Assembly (NCBI GenBank): GCA_018267915.1
Contig: JAFDXN010000044.1
Location: 1-64,000 of the forward strand
Length of the DNA: 64,000 nucleotides
Origin: Bacteroidota bacterium
GTDB lineage: Bacteria > Bacteroidota > Bacteroidia > Chitinophagales > Chitinophagaceae
Direction: 5' to 3'
The notes beneath the pieces are model-generated. The model worked only from the letters and a program-made list of their open reading frames with translations, made no database searches and was not told the DNA's origin. The position numbers were made by a program, and so were the translations under genes. This document shows positions 1 through 6,478 of the stretch, piece by piece. Position 1 is the stretch's first letter, and each line of letters starts with the position of its first letter.

Positions 1-697
1 AAATATTCTGGCGATCCAAGATTTCGTAGAAATATGGTATATTTTTATCGTAAACAACAAAACAACTCAACAGGTCAGGGAGCAACATTTTCTCAACCTT
101 TCCCTGGACCATATTGAGAAGATATTTCTTCGATGCCTTGGCATCCCCAAGCCATTGATCCATTTTCCTAGTTTCCAAACTTAGTAAGACATCAAGGAGA
201 GTATATTCGGTTATAAAGGACGTTTTGTTCGATGCGACGCGTTTAAAATGGTTGCGGTACTCTTTATACAAACGGCTTGCCTTTTCGTTCCGATCATGCA
301 AGGTTCTAAGATCGTACGAGTCAATAATCTCGTTGATAACCTTAGATTGCAGATATATATCCAATAGCAAAAGTGCATACACCTTGAAAATCCTGAGACC
401 AGCGTTTTCAATATCTTGAAACTGTTGTCTAATGTTGTCAATTGAAATAAACCAGTCGTTTCGTTCTGGAAAGAAGTGCATCCTTTTCATCTTTTGCTTT
501 ATCTCCTCATCCATAAAAAAGATAAAAGATTTGCTAAAATTGTACAGTTGGATTGCAAATTTCAAGTCATAATGTGCACCTTTAAAATTCCAGAATAAAA
601 ATTGCTCCTTCGACATCAGATACTGCTGTCTTTTTTGAGTTACATACTCTTCAAAAAGAGCCCCTTGCTCAGCCAAAAGTTTTTCCGGATTAATCAT
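1..697 (-). CDS. Unknown alpha-helical protein encoded in the element, C-terminus outside window
   Basis: An open frame runs from an ATG at 695-697 to the window edge without a stop, giving 232 visible residues. Its ATG lies inside the last codons of the integrase gene: the sequence ATGATTAA holds both the start here and the integrase stop (8-nt overlap), which suggests translational coupling. The protein starts MINPEKLLAEQG, is rich in aromatic and charged residues, and looks all-helical. I see no signal peptide, membrane segment or known catalytic motif. Overlap with an integrase suggests a role in the element's own recombination or maintenance, but that is inference. RteC was considered and does not fit the residues I can read. 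Confidence 0.7.
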   Translation of the reverse strand, partial: MINPEKLLAEQGALFEEYVTQKRQQYLMSKEQFLFWNFKGAHYDLKFAIQLYNFSKSFIFFMDEEIKQKMKRMHFFPERNDWFISIDNIRQQFQDIENAGLRIFKVYALLLLDIYLQSKVINEIIDSYDLRTLHDRNEKASRLYKEYRNHFKRVASNKTSFITEYTLLDVLLSLETRKMDQWLGDAKASKKYLLNMVQGKVEKMLLPDLLSCFVVYDKNIPYFYEILDRQNI

Positions 698-1937
698 ATT
701 TGAGGTGCTTATTTAAAAATTTCTGAAATTGCCCCTTGGCTTTAATCAATTGTTCAGTGGTCACAGTGTAGTAGACACTGTCGATGTCATGGGCGAGCGT
801 TTGTCCCATCATGGTTTTGACAAGCGCATAGTCCGTTATCCCGGCCTCTCCCAACAACTGTCTATAGGTATGTCGCGCTATGTGCGTAGTTATCGAAACT
901 GAAATTTCGGCTTTTTCAGCCAAAAATTTCAGATTTCTATTTAGATCCTGGTTGGAACGATTGGGAAAGATAAATGGCTTGACTGACCAACCAGATTTCC
1001 TGTACCTGTCTATTAATTGTCTGGCATAACTAACAAGAACCAGATGTGTAGAGACATCCGTCTTTTGCCTGTTTATTTGAATCGACAACTCGTTTTGACC
1101 GCTATCTAAAATATTAGCCATAGTCAGACACTGCATATCCTTATAGGCGAGACCGGTGAAAACGCCAAAAAGAAATAGGTCCCTTGAAATGGACAACTTT
1201 GGGTATAATGACAGGTCCAGTTCATATATCTTGCGGACCTGTTGAATGGTGAGCTTCGGTTTTTTAGGCGATCGGTTTCTAAGCTTAATACGGTCGAATG
1301 GATTACGGCTAATTAATTCATCCCAGACGGCACGCTCAAACACCGGTTTCAGTTTCTTGATAATAGCTGCTGCTGATACCTCGGTCATTGCATGCTTTTG
1401 GGCGCTTGGGATTTCGGAAATCAGATAGTCCTTGAAGCGCATTGCCATGCTTGGACCAAAATCCCCAAGAGTAATTTTAGTCTGCCTGTCAAAAACCAGA
1501 AAACGCCTAAGGTGATTAAAGGACTTCCGATAGTTAACTTTGGTCCCTTCAGTTAACCCCGGGTTGGGGCTGATGACGTCGTCAATATACCGCTCCGCGA
1601 AAGCCAAAACAGTTTCGGTTGACCGCGTTCTCCGGTCAAGGACAAAATCCAGTATCTGTTGGGCATTGAAACGCTCCAGGTTGAACCCGTGCAAAACCTG
1701 GAAGTCGTTGAAGCGCGCCTCAAGACTGGAAAAATAGCTATTCAGTCGGTTGCTGCGTTCGCTGAACCGCATTGTTCGGGTATCCCATTTTACCAGGCTT
1801 TGTTGGTCAGTTTCGACAGGTAGCCGGGCTTCGCACTTTTGCCGTTTAAAAGTAACCCGGATGTACATGGGGATTTTCTTCGTTTTGGGATTTTGCTTGG
1901 GCGTGTTGGGATAAAGACTCAAAGTAGGCCGGCTCAT
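690..1937 (-). CDS. Tyrosine recombinase / site-specific integrase of the Bacteroidota type
   Basis: A 415-residue integrase that would cut and rejoin the element's attachment sites with the tRNA-Ser target. The N-terminal part (about 1-100) is the arm-type DNA-binding region, about 105-215 the SAM-like core-binding domain, and about 225-400 the catalytic domain. Visible catalytic residues are Lys292 (RQKT), His352 and Arg355 in HIARH, and a nucleophile at Tyr389 or Tyr390. The usual Arg I position reads TGLA (Ala264), as in the IntDOT-like branch in which that arginine is missing, and the position of the usual LGH histidine reads MGQ. ATG start; the stop overlaps the next gene by 8 nt. Phased repeats lie 16-58 bp upstream. 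Confidence 0.93.
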   Translation of the reverse strand: MSRPTLSLYPNTPKQNPKTKKIPMYIRVTFKRQKCEARLPVETDQQSLVKWDTRTMRFSERSNRLNSYFSSLEARFNDFQVLHGFNLERFNAQQILDFVLDRRTRSTETVLAFAERYIDDVISPNPGLTEGTKVNYRKSFNHLRRFLVFDRQTKITLGDFGPSMAMRFKDYLISEIPSAQKHAMTEVSAAAIIKKLKPVFERAVWDELISRNPFDRIKLRNRSPKKPKLTIQQVRKIYELDLSLYPKLSISRDLFLFGVFTGLAYKDMQCLTMANILDSGQNELSIQINRQKTDVSTHLVLVSYARQLIDRYRKSGWSVKPFIFPNRSNQDLNRNLKFLAEKAEISVSITTHIARHTYRQLLGEAGITDYALVKTMMGQTLAHDIDSVYYTVTTEQLIKAKGQFQKFLNKHLKYD

Positions 1938-1952
1938 AACATTCTGCTTTTT

Positions 1953-1995
1953 GGTGAAACAATTTCGTTCACCCGGTGAAACAATGGTGAAACAA
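1953..1995. repeat. Four 10-bp repeats in exact 11-bp phase upstream of the integrase
   Basis: GGTGAAACAA occurs perfectly at 1953-1962, 1975-1984 and 1986-1995. An inverted copy matching 8 of 10 (GGTGAACGAA on the minus strand) fills 1964-1973. The four centres are 11 bp apart, so all copies lie on nearly the same face of the helix. They sit just 5' of the integrase ATG at 1937. Likely roles are arm-type integrase sites, excisionase sites or a repressor operator; the sequence alone does not decide between these. Confidence 0.75.
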
Positions 1996-2040
1996 AATCC
2001 GTCCGAAAGTGAATACTATCGTTATTTACCGAAATTATAA

Positions 2041-2068
2041 ATCCCACAATTACAATGAATTGTGGGAT
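2041..2068. repeat. Perfect 11-bp inverted repeat (hairpin)
   Basis: ATCCCACAATT at 2041-2051 pairs perfectly with AATTGTGGGAT at 2058-2068 across a 6-nt loop. No T-run follows on either strand, so it is not a clear intrinsic terminator. It lies between the integrase promoter region and the tRNA-like remnants and may be a recombination-related structure or a weak terminator. Confidence 0.6.
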
Positions 2069-2094
2069 TCTGGCACCTACTGAAAATGCTACAA

Positions 2095-2117
2095 GTGATC
2101 CGGATTGGACTCGAACC
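2095..2117 (-). pseudogene. tRNA 3'-end-like fragment
   Basis: On the minus strand GGTTCGAGTCC at 2117-2107 is a T-loop consensus, followed by residues that could form the 3' T stem (CCAAT), a 7-nt acceptor strand (CCGGATC) and an A discriminator. The 5' T-stem partner is wrong (GAAGG instead of ATTGG), and no matching 5' acceptor (GATCCGG) is found within 100 nt. It therefore looks like a displaced tRNA 3' end, possibly an older junction inside the element, not a working tRNA. The tRNA identity is not assigned. Confidence 0.4.
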
Positions 2118-2385
2118 TTCGAAAATTACGAAAGACATAGGATCTTATTATGTCCTACTGGATTGTACTTACTAGCCAAGACTAAATTTTATTTATTTTA
2201 AAAAAAAAAAATGAAGCTAACTTCTCTCAATACCCAGAATTCTAAATTCTAAGTGGGTAAAAAATTAAACCACCGGGCTAATAAAATTGTAGTAACTTTA
2301 TCCATATGCAGTTCTTAATTCGAATGAGTAAAACGTGAGTTGAGCTTTGAAGAAATTAAGTTCTTATTTGATAATCAATATATTA

Positions 2386-2415
2386 GGAGAGTCGGTTCGA
2401 ATCCCTCTCTCTCCG
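2386..2415 (+). other. Attachment-site junction: displaced 3' end of a tRNA-Ser gene
   Basis: GGTTCGAATCCC at 2394-2405 followed by TCTC and TCTCTCCG is the T-loop, 3' T stem, 3' acceptor strand and G discriminator of a bacterial tRNA-Ser of the GGAGAGA type. The 5' T-stem side (gtcgg) does not pair beyond two G:C pairs, so similarity stops inside the T arm, as expected when crossover occurred there. GGAGAG at 2386-2391, the sequence of a tRNA-Ser 5' acceptor, stands directly before it. This may be chance, or the region may be a tRNA-Ser that lost its middle instead of an att junction. Confidence 0.6.
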
Positions 2416-2419
2416 CCTT

Positions 2420-2468
2420 CGCCCGCCGAAGCGGGCTACGGCGGACAAAGTCCGCCAGTAGTTCGCGA
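2420..2468. repeat. GC-rich tandem palindromes
   Basis: Two perfect hairpins stand side by side in an otherwise AT-rich stretch: GCCCGC/GCGGGC with a CGAA loop at 2421-2436, and GGCGGAC/GTCCGCC with an AAA loop at 2440-2456, the latter extending to CTAC/GTAG at 2436-2461 with one bulged A. TTCGCGAA follows at 2462-2469. The layout resembles REP-type elements. No second copy was seen in this window. Confidence 0.65.
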
Positions 2469-2537
2469 AGGAGGGCCGCCCAGTAACACAGGCAATGTTC
2501 AACAGAGTTTGTACTTTGTTGGACATTTTTATTTTGT

Positions 2538-2711
2538 ATGTGGTACTACGTTTACATCCTTGAACTTGCCAACGGCAAACACTATGTTGGGTGTACTGAT
2601 CCGTTCCTCCGGTGTTTTGTAGGGCATCCAGTGGTGCAGACAGAAAGCCCATTTGAAATAGGTAGTCAAACCTATAACACTGAGGAAATTACTAAACCCC
2701 TGAGATATTGA
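2538..2711 (+). pseudogene. Short GIY-YIG endonuclease remnant
   Basis: A 57-codon frame starting ATG at 2538 reads MWYYVYILELANGKHYVGCT, which fits the GIY-YIG signature (YVYIL, then NGK and YVG). Full-length members are about 80-100 residues with the catalytic Arg and Glu downstream; here, after GCTDPFLRCFVGH, the rest does not resemble the family and it stops at 2709-2711. It is probably truncated or frameshifted. It lies directly after the tRNA-Ser 3' end and the palindromes, and before a strong terminator, so it was probably co-transcribed with the tRNA before the element arrived. Confidence 0.55.
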
Positions 2712-2838
2712 AACCAGGCAACCGCCCAGATTTCTGTACTTTATATCATTAAGCAGCAGCAATGTGAAGACCTTCAGAGAAGGGGTTTTATTGGTACCAC
2801 CGGATGCCGCAAGCGAACATCCGGAGGAACGGGAAAAT

Positions 2839-2864
2839 AAAACCCGCTTTGCGCGGGTTTTGTA
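2839..2864. terminator. Bidirectional intrinsic terminator
   Basis: AAAACCCGC (2839-2847) pairs with GCGGGTTTT (2853-2861), giving a U-tract on both strands. It closes the + strand tRNA/GIY-YIG unit and the minus-strand gluQ-RS gene. A second hairpin, CCGGATG/CATCCGG, lies at 2800-2824. Confidence 0.8.
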
Positions 2865-2892
2865 TTGTCGGGCCGGGTCATCTGTTGTCCTT

Positions 2893-3774
2893 TCAATTCA
2901 TTGATCCTAACACAAGACTTGCTAATTCAGTATAGCTATTAATCCGAAGCTTCGCTCCCAGCATCTGTTCTATCATCGTATACACTTCAATACTGCTTTT
3001 CCCTTCCTTTCGCAGGTATTGAACGGATATATCTCCTGCTGTTTTTGAAAGCTTTTCGCCGGTAGTTGTTTTCAATAAAGCATGATGATAAAATGTGGTG
3101 TCTTTAAATCTGTTCTCCGGCAAAAGTGATGACAAATAAAGCTGCGCCAGCGTGGAATCCCGAAGGTCTTCGCCGCGCACTATGAGGTCGATACCGAAAT
3201 GGAGATCATCGACGAGGGAACTAAGCTGATAGGCAGGAAAGCCGTCCTTTTTCCGCACGATGAAATCGCGCATAGTGTCGGGCAGGCTGCTTATGGTGTG
3301 GGTGCCATCAAAGTGTTTTACAGCCAATTGCCTGTCGTCTGTCCTCAGACGCCAGCTAACATTCTCAATATCTAGCGGAATACCTTTATCGCGGCATGTG
3401 CCGGGATAGCCGCCCGGGCCTGCCGCGGCTATTTGGGTTCTTGAACAATTGCAGGCGAAAAGTTGTCCACTGTCCCGGAGGTGCTGAAGGGCTGCATTGT
3501 ACAAGGGCAGACGATGCACTTGCGAATACTTGGCCTCAAATTCTTCGAAACTGCGGGGGCCATCATGCCAAGGTATCTCCAGGAACTGGAGCGTTTCGAA
3601 GATGTCCTGTACGTATTTAGGCTCAGCACGCTCGCGATCCATGTCATCGATACGCAGCAATATTGATGCACCTGAACGCCTTGCCAGCTCTGCAGTGATG
3701 GCAAAAGACAGCACATTGCCTATATGCAGGTAACCGCTTGGCGTGGGCGCTATGCGTGTTTTATTGCAGATCAA
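2893..3774 (-). CDS. gluQ: Glutamyl-Q tRNA(Asp) synthetase (GluQ-RS)
   Basis: A 293-residue shortened class I synthetase that activates glutamate without tRNA and attaches it to queuosine-34 of tRNA-Asp. HIGH appears as LHIGN (residues 16-20) and KMSKS as KLSK (241-244). The C-x-C-x12-Y-x3-C zinc set (Cys108, Cys110, Tyr123, Cys127) separates GluQ-RS from full GluRS, and the anticodon-binding domain is missing, as usual for the family. The start is a TTG at 3774; no ATG lies between the upstream stop and the catalytic core, so the exact start is uncertain. It shares the bidirectional terminator at 2839-2864. Confidence 0.9.
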   Translation of the reverse strand: MICNKTRIAPTPSGYLHIGNVLSFAITAELARRSGASILLRIDDMDRERAEPKYVQDIFETLQFLEIPWHDGPRSFEEFEAKYSQVHRLPLYNAALQHLRDSGQLFACNCSRTQIAAAGPGGYPGTCRDKGIPLDIENVSWRLRTDDRQLAVKHFDGTHTISSLPDTMRDFIVRKKDGFPAYQLSSLVDDLHFGIDLIVRGEDLRDSTLAQLYLSSLLPENRFKDTTFYHHALLKTTTGEKLSKTAGDISVQYLRKEGKSSIEVYTMIEQMLGAKLRINSYTELASLVLGSMN

Positions 3775-3887
3775 GGCAACGAAAATACTGTGAAACGAAC
3801 ATTTTTTCTGAAATCCCGGCCCAGGAAAAGCCGCAAGCGACCCACAGCTTTTATTTTATGCCTGTATTGATTAACTTCATGTCGCTT

Positions 3888-4145
3888 ATGAAGAAGATAA
3901 TATTCATGCTCATCGCCATCGGTTCACTGGCTGCCTGTAACAAAAAGGACGCGAAGTTTTGCTATACCTGCACCTACCAGGTGACTTACAGGGTAAAGGA
4001 CACGATACCGGCACACACCTTAACCAGGAGCAGTGAGTACTGCGACAAAACATATAAGGACATAGTGGCACTGGAGCAGGAAAACCCGGGTGTGGAGACC
4101 ACGGACTCCACTACATACCAACTGACCTGCGTGAGAGAACAGTAG
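3888..4145 (+). CDS. Small Cys-rich lipoprotein, unknown function
   Basis: An 85-residue protein starting MKKIIFMLIAIG with lipobox LAAC, so it should be a lipid-anchored envelope protein. The mature part contains FCYTCTY, YCD and LTC cysteines, enough for two disulfides after lipidation of the first Cys. Two further in-frame ATGs lie upstream (3858, 3879), but the lipoprotein signal begins at 3888. I recognise no domain. The next gene starts 27 bp downstream and may share its transcript. Confidence 0.75.
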   Translation: MKKIIFMLIAIGSLAACNKKDAKFCYTCTYQVTYRVKDTIPAHTLTRSSEYCDKTYKDIVALEQENPGVETTDSTTYQLTCVREQ

Positions 4146-4172
4146 TGCAAATAAACAAGCTTAGGCAATACA

Positions 4173-5693
4173 ATGCAACAATACCGGCCCGGCATTATCC
4201 TGTTCCTGATATTCCTCATTGCGGCGTTGCTGTGCTACAAGGACTATGGCATTTCTTTCGATGAGCCTGAGCAGCGCAAGATAGGCACGGTTAGCTTTAA
4301 CTATGTGGTGCGTAATGACGACAGTCTAATGCGATTTGGCAACCGGGTGTATGGCGTTGGTTACGAATTGCCCCTGATCGCGATGGAAAAAGTGCTGCAC
4401 CTGCAGACTACAAGAAGCATCTATCTTGCGCGACATATCGTTACTCATATCCTGTTTCTTTTTAGTGCGCTGTGTATGTATGTACTCAGCTACAGGCTAT
4501 TTCGCAGCAGGTTCCTGGGCTGCGCTGCCTTCCTGCTGCTGGTGCTTTTTCCCCGGTTATATGCCCACTCCTTTTTTAATACAAAGGATATACCCTTCCT
4601 TGCAATGGCAGTCATCCTGTTTACGGCAGCGCAATATGTGTTTGAAAAAAACCGGAGTGCGTTATATATCCTGCTGGGTATGCTTTGCGGGTATTGCGTA
4701 AGCATAAGAATATTGGGACTGATGTATTTCTACATCTTCGCATCATTTCTTATCATCGACCTGGTCGCTGCGCTTGTGGGCAAACAAAAACCTCTGAAAG
4801 CACTGGTCAATTTACTACTGTTTACCGGGGCAGCGGTGGCTACGGTATATATAGCGTGGCCCTTTATCTGGCACGATCCTATTGCGAGCCTCCGATACTC
4901 ATACGACACCTTTTCGCAGAATGCGTATGCGGGTGTGTTTTTTAAAGGCGCATACGTGGAGCCGGGGCATTTGCCTCAATCATACCTGCCTTTTTGGATA
5001 GCTGTTACCGTGCCAGTACTGTTGTTGCCTGCCGCCTTTGCGAGTATCATTTTGATCATCGTAGCGTTCTTTAAGCGACCGTTGAATTTCATTCTCAACC
5101 GGCCGGAACGTAACTTCAGCCTGTATATAGCCTGCTTCTCACTACCGGTGCTGTTCGTTGTCTTTTACAACTATAATATCTACGACGACTGGAGACATAT
5201 GTACTTTGTCTATCCCTGCCTGGTGTTACTAAGCATTTATACATTCCACATGCTGGCTCAAACACGCCTAAAGACACCTGCATATGGGATATTGGCAGTC
5301 CAGTGTTGCCTGTTATTGTGGTTTATTATCCGCAATCATCCTTTTGAGCAGGTATACTTCAACGAACTGATCTCACATAAGGACGAGTACCTCAGGAAGA
5401 ACTTTGATTTCGATTATTGGGGAGCTTCCACCAAGCAGGGCTACGATTATATCCTATCACATGACACCCGTCCGCTTATAAAGGTCAGCTACTCGCACGA
5501 GCCGCTTTATAACAATTACCTGATGCTGACCGAAGAACAGAAAAAACGCATTCAGCTGATGGAGAATAGCGACGACTACGACTATTACATGACCAACTTC
5601 AGGTGCCACCCGGACGACTTTAATTTCCCTAATACAGTCTACAATGTGAAAGTTCTTAATAGCACGGTACTGCGTGTGTATAAGGCCCGGTGA
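4173..5693 (+). CDS. Multi-pass membrane glycosyltransferase, GT-C type
   Basis: A 506-residue integral membrane protein with about 10-12 hydrophobic segments. Shortly after the first membrane helix stands YGISFDEPEQ, the acidic DE pair in the first periplasmic loop that marks GT-C enzymes, which use polyprenyl-phosphate sugars (ArnT/PMT-like). A soluble C-terminal tail of about 100 residues follows the last helix. Donor and acceptor cannot be read from the sequence. The gene lies 27 bp behind a small lipoprotein gene on the same strand. Family-level call only. Confidence 0.75.
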   Translation: MQQYRPGIILFLIFLIAALLCYKDYGISFDEPEQRKIGTVSFNYVVRNDDSLMRFGNRVYGVGYELPLIAMEKVLHLQTTRSIYLARHIVTHILFLFSALCMYVLSYRLFRSRFLGCAAFLLLVLFPRLYAHSFFNTKDIPFLAMAVILFTAAQYVFEKNRSALYILLGMLCGYCVSIRILGLMYFYIFASFLIIDLVAALVGKQKPLKALVNLLLFTGAAVATVYIAWPFIWHDPIASLRYSYDTFSQNAYAGVFFKGAYVEPGHLPQSYLPFWIAVTVPVLLLPAAFASIILIIVAFFKRPLNFILNRPERNFSLYIACFSLPVLFVVFYNYNIYDDWRHMYFVYPCLVLLSIYTFHMLAQTRLKTPAYGILAVQCCLLLWFIIRNHPFEQVYFNELISHKDEYLRKNFDFDYWGASTKQGYDYILSHDTRPLIKVSYSHEPLYNNYLMLTEEQKKRIQLMENSDDYDYYMTNFRCHPDDFNFPNTVYNVKVLNSTVLRVYKAR

Positions 5694-5758
5694 TATTTTT
5701 TGCGCTTCCTATGCTGTTTCGGCACTTTTTTTGTAACTTATGTTGTAAATAGTTGGTT

Positions 5759-6475
5759 ATGACGAACTTGAGCGAAACATGGTTCATAGAAGGGTATATA
5801 GATTTTGAGCTGCAGAAATACCGTCTACTGGCCTACCTGCAAGAGGTGAACAAATATTTTAAAGAAACCAAGCTATACCCTTTATTGTCCGATGTTGTAT
5901 TCCACTACAATAACCTGGTAAGCTTCAGGGATAACAAAAAGCTACTGCAGGACAACTTTCCTAAAAAGCTCAATAATATCGACCTGCAAAAACTGGAGGT
6001 GGTATACAGCCAGATGCTGCAGGACGACGAACTGATGCAGGAACTGGAACGGATAACGCAATATGCGCTGGATGAAATGAAGGCGACGATTGACAATGGC
6101 GCCGAGATATATGAACTGATAGAAAAGCAGATGCGCATTGAGCCGGTTGGTATAATGCCGCTCTACAAGAATGAGGGGTATATGCTGCTGCGCTACGGCA
6201 ATCATTCCGAGACAAGGGCATACTCTTATAACATAACTTTTTTCGAGCACCATGCTGCACGATACCGAGGGATCAAACTGACCTATATCGACAGCTGGAC
6301 AAAAAACCTAACCAATACGTACGAGCAGATAAAACGTAACCTCATCAACCAGTTGCGCACCTTGCCCAACCCGGCAGTTTACAGTGTCGAATCTCCGCTG
6401 CAAATACCGCTGGATGAGACCTTACTGCCTGTGGCAAAGCGGATGCTGGTGAGGCAAATACAGCTGGAAGCCTAG
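5759..6475 (+). CDS. Conserved-looking cytosolic protein, unknown
   Basis: A 238-residue protein starting MTNLSETWFIEG. An in-frame TTG lies 6 nt upstream, but the ATG at 5759 is the better start. It is acidic, helical in the first 140 residues (many Leu/Glu/Gln) and more mixed afterwards, with no signal peptide or membrane segment. I do not recognise a domain. It ends 3 bp before the convergent ABC-permease/peptidase gene and stands 65 bp behind the glycosyltransferase gene. Confidence 0.75.
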   Translation: MTNLSETWFIEGYIDFELQKYRLLAYLQEVNKYFKETKLYPLLSDVVFHYNNLVSFRDNKKLLQDNFPKKLNNIDLQKLEVVYSQMLQDDELMQELERITQYALDEMKATIDNGAEIYELIEKQMRIEPVGIMPLYKNEGYMLLRYGNHSETRAYSYNITFFEHHAARYRGIKLTYIDSWTKNLTNTYEQIKRNLINQLRTLPNPAVYSVESPLQIPLDETLLPVAKRMLVRQIQLEA

Positions 6476-6478
6476 TAT

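Larger units (their letters stand above)
1..2415. mobile_element. Right end of an integrative element inserted in a tRNA-Ser gene (left end outside window)
   Basis: The stretch holds a tyrosine integrase (690-1937), an overlapping unknown gene that leaves the window, phased repeats in front of the integrase, and at 2394-2415 a tRNA-Ser 3' end without the rest of its tRNA. A displaced tRNA 3' end beside an integrase is the usual mark of an element that inserted at a tRNA 3' end. Because the remnant reads on the + strand, the element lies to its left, and an intact tRNA-Ser on the + strand is predicted at the other, unseen end. Whether the element is an ICE, a prophage or a small island cannot be told from the two genes visible. 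Confidence 0.6.

Noticed and set aside
1-697. RteC regulator for the left-edge gene
   Set aside because: Context (next to an integrase) fits, but the conserved RteC residues I would expect are not visible.
2095-2190. Complete tRNA on the minus strand
   Set aside because: No 5' acceptor matching CCGGATC, wrong T-stem pairing, and no 7-nt anticodon loop; only a 3' fragment is supported.
2347-2622. 91-codon frame crossing the tRNA-Ser remnant and palindromes
   Set aside because: It reads through the tRNA 3' end and GC-rich hairpins and gives a low-complexity Pro/Ser protein; the GIY-YIG frame at 2538 lies in another frame and has the real motif.
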